From positions 310,001 to 374,000 of the forward strand of contig JAHQIW010000090.1 of assembly GCA_019055375.1 (NCBI GenBank): 64,000 nucleotides of DNA, written 5' to 3'. Below the pieces are notes generated by a model, which saw only the letters and a program-made list of their open reading frames with translations, was not told where the DNA came from and did no database searches. Source of the DNA: Parelaphostrongylus tenuis (Eukaryota; Nematoda; Chromadorea; Rhabditida; Metastrongylidae). The position numbers were made by a program, and so were the translations under genes. Within the stretch, counting starts at the first letter, position 1; each line of letters starts with the position of its first letter. Shown one piece after another: positions 23,601 to 35,742 of the stretch.

Positions 23601-26600
23601 AAACGTTCGGTTCCGCAAACTCCGCAGAGGGCATGAGTCCTGAAGGTCATATAATTTGAAATTGATGAACCAGAAGGTCGTCCAACTATCACAGACAGTG
23701 ACTATTTGGGTACGTTACCTGAAGCAGAACTACACATTCGAGTACGTTTACAGTTCAGGTGCTTCAATATCTAATGAGCAAACTTTACAGGCGAGTTTCT
23801 TAAGAGCTGGACGTTGAGATTGTAAGTGATGAAACCTGCTCGCAGTGGATTTGTTATAGGACGGATGTATTGTCAGACGATAAAATGTACGGCAAATTAC
23901 ATTCGATGCGCCCGACACTGATCAATAGAAAGTGATCAGCTTCGTTCTACCCTAACTGCCCGCTTTATTTCACCTAACAGACCTTGAAAGTTCGAAGAAT
24001 TGGAATAGAAAACTTTACCTAATAATTGAGCATATTCAGTAGATCCCTAAACAGTCTAGTCATAAATTGAGAACCTTGACGAACAGTTGCAGTGGATATC
24101 TTCAACTGCAGAACTCTCTTAAAAGTTGATAGAAATATCTACAAAAGTTTCGCATTTTACTCTAATGAAACAAATGAACTTTATCGTGTTAGCAGTGACG
24201 CCATAGTTTCTGACAAGTTTCCATTTTAGTTAATAAGGTTTACAATGCGCCATGCTTGTATTACGTATGTATGCACGTATATATACACATGTATTCACGC
24301 ATGTACGCATGTATATGTATTTTGTACTCTAACATATGGATACAAGTGCATATGTATGTGTACGTGTGTATCTGTACGTATAGATACGTATACACGCATA
24401 TGTATACGTGTATATGCATTATGCATGCACATTTATAAGTGTATATAAATAAGCACATTATACATGTGTATATATGCCCATATACATATGTATATATATT
24501 TCATTTGAAGTCTAAAAGTATTCTACCTTTGTCTTCCGAACTGCCTAGTATTATGGCAAATTCATCTCAGTTTCTCTTTTCAATCATTTGATGTTCTAGA
24601 GATGCAATTCTCACCCTTGAATCTCTGACAGCTTCGACTTTTTCTTATCACTTTCATGCTCTTTTATCATATTTGAAGTGCTGATTCCGTCACATTCGTT
24701 TCGTACTTTAAGACTTTAGTTTTGTAGCAAATTTCACGTTTTGTTAACTTTTATCAAGAGTGAGTTTTTAGATTTGTGAGATGCCCTTCTTTTATAAGAA
24801 CCTTATGAAATCAATCATTGTAATGTTGAGCGGATGTTGGGGCACAGTTTTTTCGATCTTGTTCCTTTTGCTCCACCCGAAACGATTCCTGTTAGCTTGG
24901 TTTCTCGCATATTGCTGTTAGTATTTGGTCGAACTCGGCATTAGTGATGCAATTTTTTGAAATAGAAGTATTTATTGCTCAGCCAGGTGCAGTCATTTTC
25001 TAGTAACTGTTTCTATAAGTATATTTTGCACCTTATTCATCAAATTTCTCTCTTCATTCTCTGCTAGATAAAGTATCGTTTGCAGTGTTTCATCGACCAA
25101 TATCATAATGCCCTTTCTTTGGTGTTTTGAATATCCGGCAAAAGTTTAATCTATTTGCACGGATGATAATTTGCTGGCTTTGTGCAATGTCGTTGACATA
25201 TTAATACAAGCCTCGAACTTCAAGCCAGTAATACAGCTGCGTTGATAAGAGCGTACAATGACCAGTGGTTTTGTAAAAGAATTAATTTCTACTGATCTGT
25301 TGTTTCTTTTCATTATCTTTGTGCTATGAGAAAGTCGTGTTCGTATGATGAGTACTGGTAACAACTACAGTTATCTGATTAGAATCATTGCATCAGTTGA
25401 AATTGTGGAGCTTATAAAAACTTATAAAATCTTAAATCAGCTGACTTTTTGACGCCGTCTCTTTTGGGGTCGACAGTTGACAGTTGTTCGTCATAGCTTC
25501 TATCTGGGTTTTCATAGTCGTATCAGGTCGAATCCTCTTCAGTGGTTTACTGTTTGACTAGTGACTATCCTAGAAAGTTATTTATCTATTCATTTCCACA
25601 TGGACCGTTCATCGTAACATCTACCGTGCGTATCGCAGCACATTTCATATTCGATGCGCTTTCTCGTAGTCATCTTACCAAAGATTCGAAAATTTCATGC
25701 GTTGTATCGACTACTGCCCAAATTTGTCTTCCTTATGAGTGTCACGAAATGCCGGTTGAGTGGGATCTCCTCGCAATCTTGAAAATAGCCGAGTTAAAGC
25801 GTTTTCATGTGTATTTACAGGAGAGCGTCCGCTGGAGGGTTGAATAAGTGCTTCGCATCTTATGGCCTGCATTACCTTCAATTCCACTATATCCTCTTCC
25901 TTAATTTTAGCGAAGACAACGTAGATATCCGAGATGATTCGAAAAGATCGACTTTCAGTTGATTTTAGTGCAAATTGTCTTTTCTAAAATCTCGCGCGGG
26001 GTTGGTATTTCTTCCTCGAAATCACTGACTGCCGTTTCGGCAACTTCGCCTTTTTCAAAGCGTGGATGTACTTTGCAGTACCGAATTGATTTTCTTTTCA
26101 ATACCTATATCTCGTGAAAATCTGTTGCAGAAATCAGTTCAAATGTTTGCCCATTGAAGATAACCGGCCGTTGAACTTTTTTTCGTGAGAAAGGTCACAA
26201 TTATGTTGTCACAGACAGTGAGTAATGAATCTTACTCGAAAAAGAAAATCAATCTGAGATAAGGTGCCATATCGTTTATGGTTTCAGACACTCCTCTTCT
26301 ATTTGTTCTTCGACTCTTGAAGTTCATCGAAAAAGCCTCAAAGGTTTTTCGCGCAGACGCTTTTGACTCTCGTGCTCCAGGTTCTCATTGTTACCACTCA
26401 GTCTTCACCATTGTGGCTTTCTATCTCATATTTCCTCAGAGGAGTTCTTCTCCGATTTTTCAACTCTCTATCTAGATTGTTTTTTTTTTTTACGTAAGCA
26501 CAAAGTGACCCCCCACTCTCCCATTTCGTTGATGTATTCATCACCACATGTCATAGAAGAGATCAAACACGTTGTACCTGAACTCACGCCGTCTCTGTTT

Positions 26601-29600
26601 CTACCATTAGTACAAATCATGCGATTCTGTGTTTACACAGACGGTCACAATGGCGTGCCATACTCAAATAAAAAATACTATCGAAAGCACTTTTCATAAC
26701 AAGCAGAAAAATGTGGTATTTCATTCTTAACACATTACGTGACCAACTGGTCCAAAACCGCTTGTGTGACCGTCTACGTAAAGCAGAAATTTGTATGATG
26801 ATCCTCAGTGGTTGAGGCGGGACTATATGAGTTCAAGCACAATCTACTTGGTCTTCTGTAAGGCATATGGTAATGAATACATAGGCGAATCGAGCAGATC
26901 ATTTCATGTCCATGTTGGTCGAAGCATAAGAGAACACCTAGTCGGAAACTCTAACAGTCGCGCAAGTGCTCCGCTAGGTAGATATGGAATAAAAAGGGAT
27001 AACGGTAAAAAGTTTTAAGGGGTAGATGTAGTCCTCAGGCACGAGTAAAAAGCTCCAGTGCAAAAAAGGCGTGAGATATTTTGAATAGATTAGATCACTA
27101 TAGGAGTTGTCACAAGGAGAGCGTACCTGAATCTTACGAAAAATATGACCTATTATTTGGATCAATTTGTTAGATTATGTAAGGTTCATAACTCATTCCT
27201 ATTTAGACTACGGAAATTCGTCCGAATTTATATTCCTCATGTTTTCTGAATAGTGTATTTTGTGAAGCTGTTTTCAAGAATGAAAGATTTATTCAGCTAC
27301 GGTGATGATCTTCTAGCTTGCTCATCTGATAGTGTGCAAGCTCGTGTGGACGTACTAGTGACATGTGACTTGGAGTCCGGCAGAGCGTGCGGTCGAGTTG
27401 TACGAAAATGCCCAGCAATTTTATTTGCGAGAGACCCCTTGGAGATGCGCAAGTTGGTCGAAGCATTAGGTGGTTTCTTCTCAAGAAGAGAGGTTTGACT
27501 TTTCGTTTTTATAAAATATCTTTTTTCTAGGTAGTCACTAGTCCAACAAATAGCCTTTCGAGATGTAGTGGAGTACGTCTGTTTTTGAACTCAAAGTTAA
27601 TTCAGCACAATAAATGCATGAAATTTATTTACTTCATACACATGGGCTTCTCGGTAAACCTTCAACACATCATCTTTAACCCTTTCATGGCCGCGTGTAC
27701 AAATTGCGGTACACGCGCAGCAGTTATGTACCTTCAAATTCATTTTTGAACCGCTTAGGTCCTTTTTAAGCTATTTCTCACTTAGTGAACCCATGGTTAG
27801 AACGACGATTTTTTGGAATTAGTTCTCCGCGTCTTTACCATCTGCTGATTACTCACTAAATACCAATCCAATACGATGACCACCCACGTTGTCATTGGTA
27901 GAGCGTGAAAGGGTTAAGACATTTTCAACCCTCTCTGATCCGTTTGGATTATGCTCAAAGATTAAAATAACACTAACCTGATATATACTGTCAGAAGTCT
28001 TTTTGTGCACAAAATATGTGTCCATTCATTTGTACATGATCTCTATAATTGGAATCGAATGCATAGAGCATACCTGACAGGTCAACGTCGTGGGCGTGTA
28101 CCGCTTTTCTTATCTGACCGTCTCCATAGTGCGAGTCTCTAATTTCTTAGACCCTCTATTTTAAATATTGAATAGTTTCAGATAACAGCAATTGTGCAAA
28201 CTGCTCCTGAAGTACTGTTAAAAAATATTGAAGAGCTGGAAGAGAAATATGAATACATTTTTTTTCATGTTGGTTTTTAAGTTGTTGTTGCTGTTAGTTT
28301 TCTTCTACTTTGACGACTAAAATTATAGCTAAAAAATGGTGGAGAAGTTTTTGCAGATGTGTATTGAAGGCGATGAATTCAAGGAATGCACCAATTGGGC
28401 GGTTATGAATCTTGAAGATATAATGATGAGACATGAGTTCCTTATGAAGACCGGTCGATATACGACACCGGATCCAAAACATCCACAAAAAAAGATGGTG
28501 AGCTCTTTTATCAGTGAGATAAATCCTCTGCAATATTATTTACGGTCCAATTTTTCTTCTGTTAAGCAACTACGAGGTGTTTGTTATACATTTGTACAAT
28601 CTGACGCTTCGATAGTTTTCCCTTCTGTGTAACCTAGTGTGCTCCTATCGACCGCTGCCTAATCTGTCAAATTTTGGTTTTGAAGAAAAATCACGGTCAC
28701 TTCCATCGGATACGAAGAAGCTATTCGCGCATTCACTTCTTCTGTTGAGTCTTCCACCGAATAGAGTACCAACCGTACTGAGTTCACATGGATCTCGAGT
28801 ACACCCTCACATCAAATTAACACCCTCATTTACTGTGTCAGATCAAACACTATAACGAGGCATTCGTCCCTACCCTTTCTTTTCGAATTTTTGTCATTTA
28901 TCCAAAATATGTCGTGGTTTTTGCGCGCTGAAGTTTTATATTCTTATGCGTAAATAATGAGGATTGGCAACCCATGTAAATTCTACAGTTAGTCTCCGCA
29001 TGAAATGCCTAATGGAATACTAAAAGAGAGCGGTGGATGTGTGGAATAGCTGCTTTGTATTTAGTAAGATTTAAAGCGATTTCTCTGTTGATAAAGTATA
29101 TATTTGACTGTATAGGTAGCACACAATTTGACCACTCCATGACCAGAAGAGTTTGAAGCCACCGGAATGTCAGCTCGCCACATACACACCCTAGCCGAAA
29201 AACAGTACGCAGCGTGTTTGAAGCTCAAGATTATCTTCTGCTTCAGTGCAGTAAAACGGTGTTTCCAGAAAATAGGCACACGTTTGGAGTGCACGAAACT
29301 TACGCCATCAAATAAATACTAATAGCTTGTCGAATACGCTTTGTCTTGCGAAAAGTACGCATGTGAAAATTTCTTTGTTTGTTCTGAAAAAAAATCTGCT
29401 ACAACGCTGTAAGAAGAGAACCGTTCATGAAAACAAGTAGATTTTTCAAATTGCCGAGATTCTGTATTCAATGGTTAGTGATTGTTTGGGGAACGTGCTC
29501 TATCCAGTGAAATATAAACGCGATAGCCTGCGTCAAAATGAAATTTTGATTATATTTCTACATCCTTGTAAGAAGGGATTTTTTGAAAACAAATACATTT

Positions 29601-32600
29601 TTGGATTCACAATGATCTAAGCTTTTCAGTGATTACCAACGGTTTAACGGAAATCGTCGTCGAGCAAAAGAGGTCCCCGTAAAAATGTTTCTGACAGCGG
29701 AATTGTACCAAAATTCGTGCCGTAGTGATTTTTGATTATAATTTTTGCAATGAACTTGCATGATTTGGTGCCAAAATGTTTGCAAGAAAATGTGCAACTG
29801 AACCATACCAAAATCATGCGATTTCATTGCAAACATCATATAAAAAACGGCCCGTTTTTTTTTTTTTGCACAACCTATCGATTGAGCTATCTTGTTCTAC
29901 TAGAATACGTAACATAGGCCACTTCCAACCGCAAGTAATCATCTAGCTCGAATATTGGCTCATATGGATTTTCCTTTGTTTTTTTTTTCTGCACAAACAA
30001 TTGGAGTTTTCCCTTGTTTTAGATTTTAACAAGGTGGTTCAAAAAAATTCTTTTTAAGGAAAATCCCCGATTACATCAGATCTTGGATTCTAGCGACGAT
30101 CATTTTGCAGTCCAGGTACGGTATTTTCGTCAAAAGCGAATTGATATAAAATGGCCTTGAATTTATGACTTCAGCCAAAATAAGATTTTTTGAGTTGTCA
30201 TAAGGCTCTTATTTTGTATTTTCTTGTCAATAGTTTTAAACTTCAAACGTTTACGAAAAAAAAAATTCCTTGTAACTATAATCCATAAAATAGCACATGG
30301 ATAGCTTATTTGAAATGTCTTCGTGAGTAAAGCTTCATTGACGCTTTCGCGACCAATCTTCTCAAGAGATCTCTGCTATCGACCGCTTTTTTACAGACCC
30401 GCTCAAAACGAAATAATCTGATAAGGATATGACTTGTTTTGAGCCCATAGGTCTAGTGCTATATAGGCCCCTATTTCGTCATACTGATGAGTCTCAGTAG
30501 GACGAAGCAGGCGCTATATGGCAGTAGACCTATTGGCTCAAAACAAATCATATCCTAATCTGATTGTTTCGTGATCATTGAAGGGTTTGAGAATATCGTG
30601 ACTCTATAAAACTATAGAAGAGACCTTGCATACTATGATCTGAGGTTTGTTGATTCGGAGTTGAAAGAGGAAATCATTTTAGCACGACGTGGGTGGAAAT
30701 CAACTCACATCTCACACCAAATGTAGGATATGTTCATCTGCGATTTTCAAATGATTGAACTGAATTTAAGCTTTCACAATGTCCATCAGAAAGGTAGCAA
30801 GTGTGAAATTCATAGACATATTAGGAAATATCATCGTGTAACTGAACAAAACTCGCTGGGTGAAACACTTGCCATGGTCTGCAGGAAATTAAAATTTTTT
30901 GTGGAACATTCATGAAACTTTCATCGTGTAGAAGACTTCCAAGCAAAGATCTGTATAGTCTAAATTATTTAATAGAGTTAACAAGATCCACTATGACTGA
31001 TGTGCTGATTTATCAAAAAAACGGGCGGCGTACATTCTAAGTCAAACCGCCCTCCCTCCCTCTTTTTTTCTCCTCCCTTAGTATCCACTATGAAGTGTAC
31101 GAGTATAATTTTTGTTTTCATAGTCTATTTTGGCACACAGGCCTTTTTCTCACACTTAATATAATCAGTTGTTAGCTTATCCAATACAAATTGTGGCGAG
31201 CATTGGCGTAGAGGAACTGCGTTCTGTAAATCTTTTTTTAGCCTACTATCTCAATAGCTGCTAATTTTGCTAGCATTTATCTGCTATTGTAATTACACTT
31301 GTTGTATGAGTCTTAGTTTTTTGGAATGAAAGGATATAAAAATGTTGGAAGAGTTATAGCAGATTTTGCAGAACATTTCCAGAGTTTTACAGTAATGTTT
31401 TTATATTAACGCTTAGCAAGTAGTAAAATAGTGAAAGTAGTGAATAGTATAACGTATAGCATACATACCATTCACCCGTAAAACGGCAGAGTAATCTCTT
31501 GTACATTGCTGTCATATTCTAAACTTCTCAAGTTTTCCTGCTATCGAAGAACTATCCATTTTTGGCCAACCAGTGTACTGAAAACAGCTGAAAATAGATT
31601 TCGCCCAATGCGGCGCATGTTGAAAACCGTGCAAGTGTTAAGTGATGTGATTGGAAGCGGAAACTGTTTGTCATTGTAGGACTTATGTAGAGGTTACGTC
31701 GTCGAATAAAGTTAATATTGATCCGAAACCCGTGTTTGTATTTGACTTGAGTAGCTCGCAGTTACTGTAGAACATGGTCGAAGTTAAGCCAGTTTATCAC
31801 AAACGAGATTGAATAGACAAAGAGGTAAGGTAGGATGAAAGTTGGTGAGCGTGGCAGAAACCATTGGAACTGCAACTGTCGTTCGTTTGAGCGTTCAGGC
31901 GGACCAGTGACGAAGGTTTTTGTTTAGTGAAATACCTACTTCGCTACAGTTATCGGATTCATAGCATAAGAATAGTATCCGTATGGTTGATAGAAAGTGA
32001 GAACATCAAAAAGCTACAGCCGCAAGCCTCGAGTGATACTCAGAACAGAGGAAAGCTACCAATTTTTTGCCTCGATCGGTGGCATGGCCGGCACCACGTC
32101 TGCATACAATGTGTATAATTCCAGGAGACTCGTCTTCTATTTAGTTGAAACATTTTACAGTGCCATATTTTTTCGCAAAATCTCGGAAATTTTTGGCAGT
32201 ATGTTTTCTGGTCATCATCGAAGACAATCACCATTGCGTTTGAATTGGAGGATTTACCTACTTGAGAAACATTGTTGCTGAACGGATCTTTCCATAATAA
32301 GCGCATCGCTGTACATTAGAAGTATTTTCTACCACGGTAATCGGTAGATCATTGGACTTATTGTTTGTTATTCATTACTAATTTGCTTAAACACTCACTT
32401 CATCTTAACATGTGCTCTCATTAACACCTCTTCCATTCGTTTTGCTCTCTTGCAATGATCGTCTGTAGAGGTAGTTTCGCCGAAGTGTGGATTCCGCTGC
32501 AGCTTTAAGATTTACAAATTCCCTTCCTCACTGGCGTAAATTCCTATCGAGTGTGATTTTTTGAATACTTGACCCGCTTGATACCACAGTAGAAGTTGCC

Positions 32601-35105
32601 GCGCTAGTACGATTCGCATCAGACGTGCGATTTTTGTTATTTATTCAGAGACTTTCTCTATGTTTTCATCGTAATTCTTCGATACTTCACGATTTTCTCT
32701 ACACGTTTGTATGCTTTTAGTGCGAATATAACTTTCATCTACTGGCTCAAAAGCACCCTCTCACCACGTTACCATACTATCGTTAGCATACTCGTCGAAT
32801 GTAATAAGCTGTGCTAAGAATGTTATAGTATGTCTGTTAGTTTTGATATATTTTATCGTATGAACGCATGTGGCAAAATGTTTAGAGGTCTCTGCGTCGA
32901 ACACAAGGTCGATGGTTCGACCTCGCGCTTGTGGCTCACCAAACCATTCATCCTTTCGGGATAGCAAATTGGTACCAGAATGATATCAGACTTGTCTGGA
33001 AGATAAGCAGCACTGACTCGATATAAGTGGGAGGCCACTGCGAATCATTGTAAAGGCTAGATATGAATTCAATCACCTCACGAAATCAAAAATCAAAGGC
33101 GAATGCATAGCGCAACCCTCACCGATTGATCAGCGCCGAAAGTTTTATCTTTTTAATCCTTTATGTTTTGTCATATATAATGCTCGTAAGTTATCATAGT
33201 GGCTGAAAATCAGAAAACAATGGAGAGTTCGTTAAAATCGATGTTGCACAATGCGTGCGATGCCAGGTCATCGATAACAAACGTATAAAAAGACCCTTAC
33301 AGGACCAAGCTTTTCTCGGTGGAGAAAGCATCCACCCTAGACTTCTAGTAATCATTCGATAGCTCAAATCTCTACAATCGCGAGACTTTACTTGGCTATC
33401 GAGGAAAGTTCTTAAGTGCGCTGTGACAGCGGCAATAGAGTATATTTCACACTCGCTTCCAAAACTGTATTTTTTGTTTTTTGAAAGTTTCCCATGAAGT
33501 GCTGTAAGAGCAAGAGGAAATTCACGTTTTAACCACAGAGATTTACGGAATGATTAATAATACTCTGGCGAAAAAGTTTCCTCAGATGAAAAAGCCAATC
33601 AAATATGACTGCAAAATGCGCTATACACGTGAAAGAAGAGAAGTAATTTTCTTTGTTGCTACAGTTCCCGAAAAAGCGGCTTTCAAAAGCCAAGCAAACT
33701 TTTAGAATCACATTCTTTTCAGCTATCGAATGATTACTAGAAATCTAGCATGAAATCTTCGCATGACGAGAAAATCACGAGAAACCGCGTTTTCATGGTA
33801 CAGGTCGTCCCGAAAGGGTTGATGTAGACGTGTGAGAGACGACATCACTGTCAGTACCCTGTGATTTGGAGGGATATCTGCTGCACTGAGAGTTGATCCT
33901 AGACGTCCAGCAAATCTTTTGATCGATCTGTTCAGGACGAGACCTCTTCCACTTTTCCCATAGAAACTCAGTAATCATTCGATCAGCATAAATCTTGGCG
34001 ATTTTGATCATTTTATTTAGTGCTTCAAAAAGGCCTTGCCATAACGTTGTAGCAGCAAGACTAGTATCACCTTCCACATTTGGCGCGCATTTTTTGCTCG
34101 ACTTGGGTTTGTGGATGACTTTCCAACAAAATTCCAGTACTTATTCTATAGCTATGAAAAAGTGATTATTCGAAGTTGGGTTCTCTTCATCATGAAAAAG
34201 TCGTGGAGCATGACAATATCAAGAAATCGAAATGTCTTCTTGGACGGAAAAGTTTTTAAAGAAAACGAAATCACGTGTCTTTCAATCGTACTCCGCGTTG
34301 AGCGATTTCAATGCCACCTCGAAACGGCGCAGTTTTTGTCAACTGTTTGGAAATTTTTTCCTAAACTTCGAGAAAATATCTGTCTTTTGTACTAGGATCT
34401 TCAGAACAGGCTTAATTTACTCTCTCTAGGTATTAGATTTCATTTTCTCTCACGATATTGATGCTATGAAGTTGTGAGGAACCCACTTCGAAGTTCAGGC
34501 TGCGGGCTTACTATATCGCTTATGAAATATAACATCGTTTTTCGTTTTTACAGTGATCTATTGAGTTTTCTACGACCGATTATAGTGTTAGAATTTTTGG
34601 AGTTTGAACTATCCAGCGGCTGCTGAAATTCTTATGAATGCTGAAGCATAATTTTATCTTCACTACTACAGCGCACTGGAGTGGCTTTTATTCAACTGAA
34701 TACAGTATTGAAAGCACCGAGGCTTAAGCTTATGATTGATTACTAATAGTCTAAGGGAAAAGCTCTATCCCAAGAAGAAGATCTGGAGAAATCCTTGTAT
34801 TTTCAAAGAGAACGCTGTTCCGAATCACTTAATTGGAAGGTCATTTGAGCATATCTCTGTTTGATGAATACCACTTGAAGAATATACCAGACATGGTAGG
34901 TGTATTATTCCAGGTGGCTGGTGTAACAAGTGAAGAATGGGCAGTGTATCGCGCTTTTTCTGAATTGATGTCGAGTCGAGGCGACAAGGAACGTCCTTAT
35001 GAAAGAGTGAAGCCATCGATGAGAAAAGCGTTTGAAAGAAGACGGAAAGAAGAAAAAGTTATCGGAGATCACACGTTCGATGTGGCTTTTTCACATCAAA
35101 CATAG
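20648..35105 (+). CDS. mTERF-domain mitochondrial protein, MTERF4-like
   Basis: Predicted mitochondrial nucleic-acid-binding protein built of mTERF helical repeats; the MTERF4 branch acts in mitoribosome assembly with an rRNA methyltransferase. Nine exons: 20648-20731, 20947-21196, 21269-21357, 22421-22485, 27279-27492, 28182-28268, 28357-28497, 30059-30115, 34914-35105. All phases agree and give 392 residues, near the family length. The first ~45 residues are rich in Arg, Lys and Ser with few acids, a plausible mitochondrial targeting signal. mTERF repeats show as FLIDACRKNPDLF and GRVVRKCPAILFARDPLEM. The C-terminus carries the MTERF4-like run RHEFLMKTGRY, then NPRLHQILDSSDDHF and VAGVTSEEWAVYRAFSEL. 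The ATG directly abuts a TTCCAG acceptor (probable SL site). Two introns are about 4.8 kb and hold repeats, including a Penelope-like fragment and a ribozyme-like hairpin. The gene starts 832 bases after unc-101 on the same strand; an operon is possible but not shown. Confidence 0.88.
21955..22240 (+). repeat. tRNA-derived SINE copy, diverged
   Basis: The head is recognisable (GAGTGGCGCAGTAGTAACAG, GGTGCTCTGCA), as is the body (CTACCAAGCCTTCCATCCTC). It lies in the third intron of the mTERF gene, in sense orientation. Confidence 0.7.
24250..24510. repeat. Alternating purine-pyrimidine tract (TA/TG/CA, TACGTA)
   Basis: About 260 bases consist almost wholly of alternating pyrimidine and purine steps (ATGTATGCACGTATATATAC and similar), rich in short palindromes. 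It is open in several frames only because it lacks stop codons. It lies in the fourth intron of the mTERF gene and could adopt Z-DNA or cruciform structures. Confidence 0.8.
26725..27170 (+). mobile_element. Penelope-like retroelement fragment with GIY-YIG nuclease domain
   Basis: The plus strand encodes, with at least one frame change near 26830, the block RDQLVQNRLCDRL, then TIYLVFCKAYGNEYIGESSR and SIREHLVGNSNSRASAPLGR. This order and spacing matches the C-terminal GIY-YIG endonuclease region of Penelope-like elements: the Tyr of the first strand, the YIG motif and a downstream Arg and Glu. After 27018 the frame is broken and only weak similarity remains (a VVLRHE-like run). The reverse transcriptase part is missing. 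It lies in the fourth intron of the mTERF gene. Confidence 0.72.
30405..30570 (+). repeat. Perfect-stem hairpin with hammerhead-like loop
   Basis: Arms of about 55 bases (ATCTGATAAGGATATGAC, TTGTTTTGAGCC, TAGGTCTA and so on) pair almost without gaps with the sequence ending near 30565. The apex carries CTGATGA (30484-30490), GTCT-CAGTA-GGAC and GAAG, which is a hammerhead core with the last position changed (GAAG rather than GAAA). It lies in the last intron of the mTERF gene, on the transcribed strand. Confidence 0.7.
32870..33165 (+). repeat. tRNA-derived SINE copy, near full length
   Basis: Head CGCATGTGGCAAAATGTTTA, B box GGTTCGACCTCGCGC and the full body to AGTTTTATCTTTTTAATCC. It lies in the last intron of the mTERF gene. 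Confidence 0.8.
33320..34790. repeat. Fragments of family P
   Basis: Separated pieces carry TAGTAATCATTCGATAGCTC (33345), AGCTATCGAATGATTACTAG (33720) and GATTGATTACTAATAGTC (34735), with degenerate sequence between. They may be broken remains of one or two palindromes in the last intron of the mTERF gene. Confidence 0.5.
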
Positions 35106-35742
35106 CTGTCATTGTGTTATGAGTAGGTGAGGTACAGGCAGTTAAGAGCAAATTTGTAGTGTTTCATTGAGAAGCTTTCTTATCACATGAAAATTTATGT
35201 CCCTCGTTTTCGACAACGTCAATAGCATGTAAATTTCTGGTTGTACCTTATTGGTTGTCAGAAAGCTTGTGTTCTCATTACTTAGTACTATTATTTGATA
35301 GATAATTAAGTATAAATTAGTTATGTGTAGGGTGCCAATATGTGATATGTACCTGTTAAGTCAACTTTGTTGAAATTTGTTAAAGATGTCGTTACTCGCT
35401 TTCAGTTGTTGCCTTCTGCACTTTATGATTTCAGTTTGATTGAGTAAACCATGAATTTTTCTTCAATTACAATCGATTAGTATTTGGTACAGAGATCATC
35501 CTTGTGTGACATATATACACATCATTTTGATTAAGTTTGCACATGACTCCATCACGAAGTAGTGGTTTCAGACTGTAACTTCATAGTTATGATTGAGGCG
35601 CGTCAGTTGGGAATGTGAAGTGGAGGAGGTAAGTCTTTATTTTCAACTCCATCTATAGATTTCGGATTCTTTTTGTACGTGTTTTAAGTTGACCGCAGTT
35701 ACCTTCTCATCACTTGTGTTTTCTCGTTTTAGTTTGATTTCG

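Noticed and set aside
24245..24458. Overlapping Tyr/Cys-rich open frames on both strands
   Set aside because: They are produced by the alternating TA/TG/CA tract, which lacks stop codons in several frames.
25542..25847. 101-codon open frame in the fourth intron of the mTERF gene
   Set aside because: No known motif, no matching splice sites in phase with flanking exons; probably chance.
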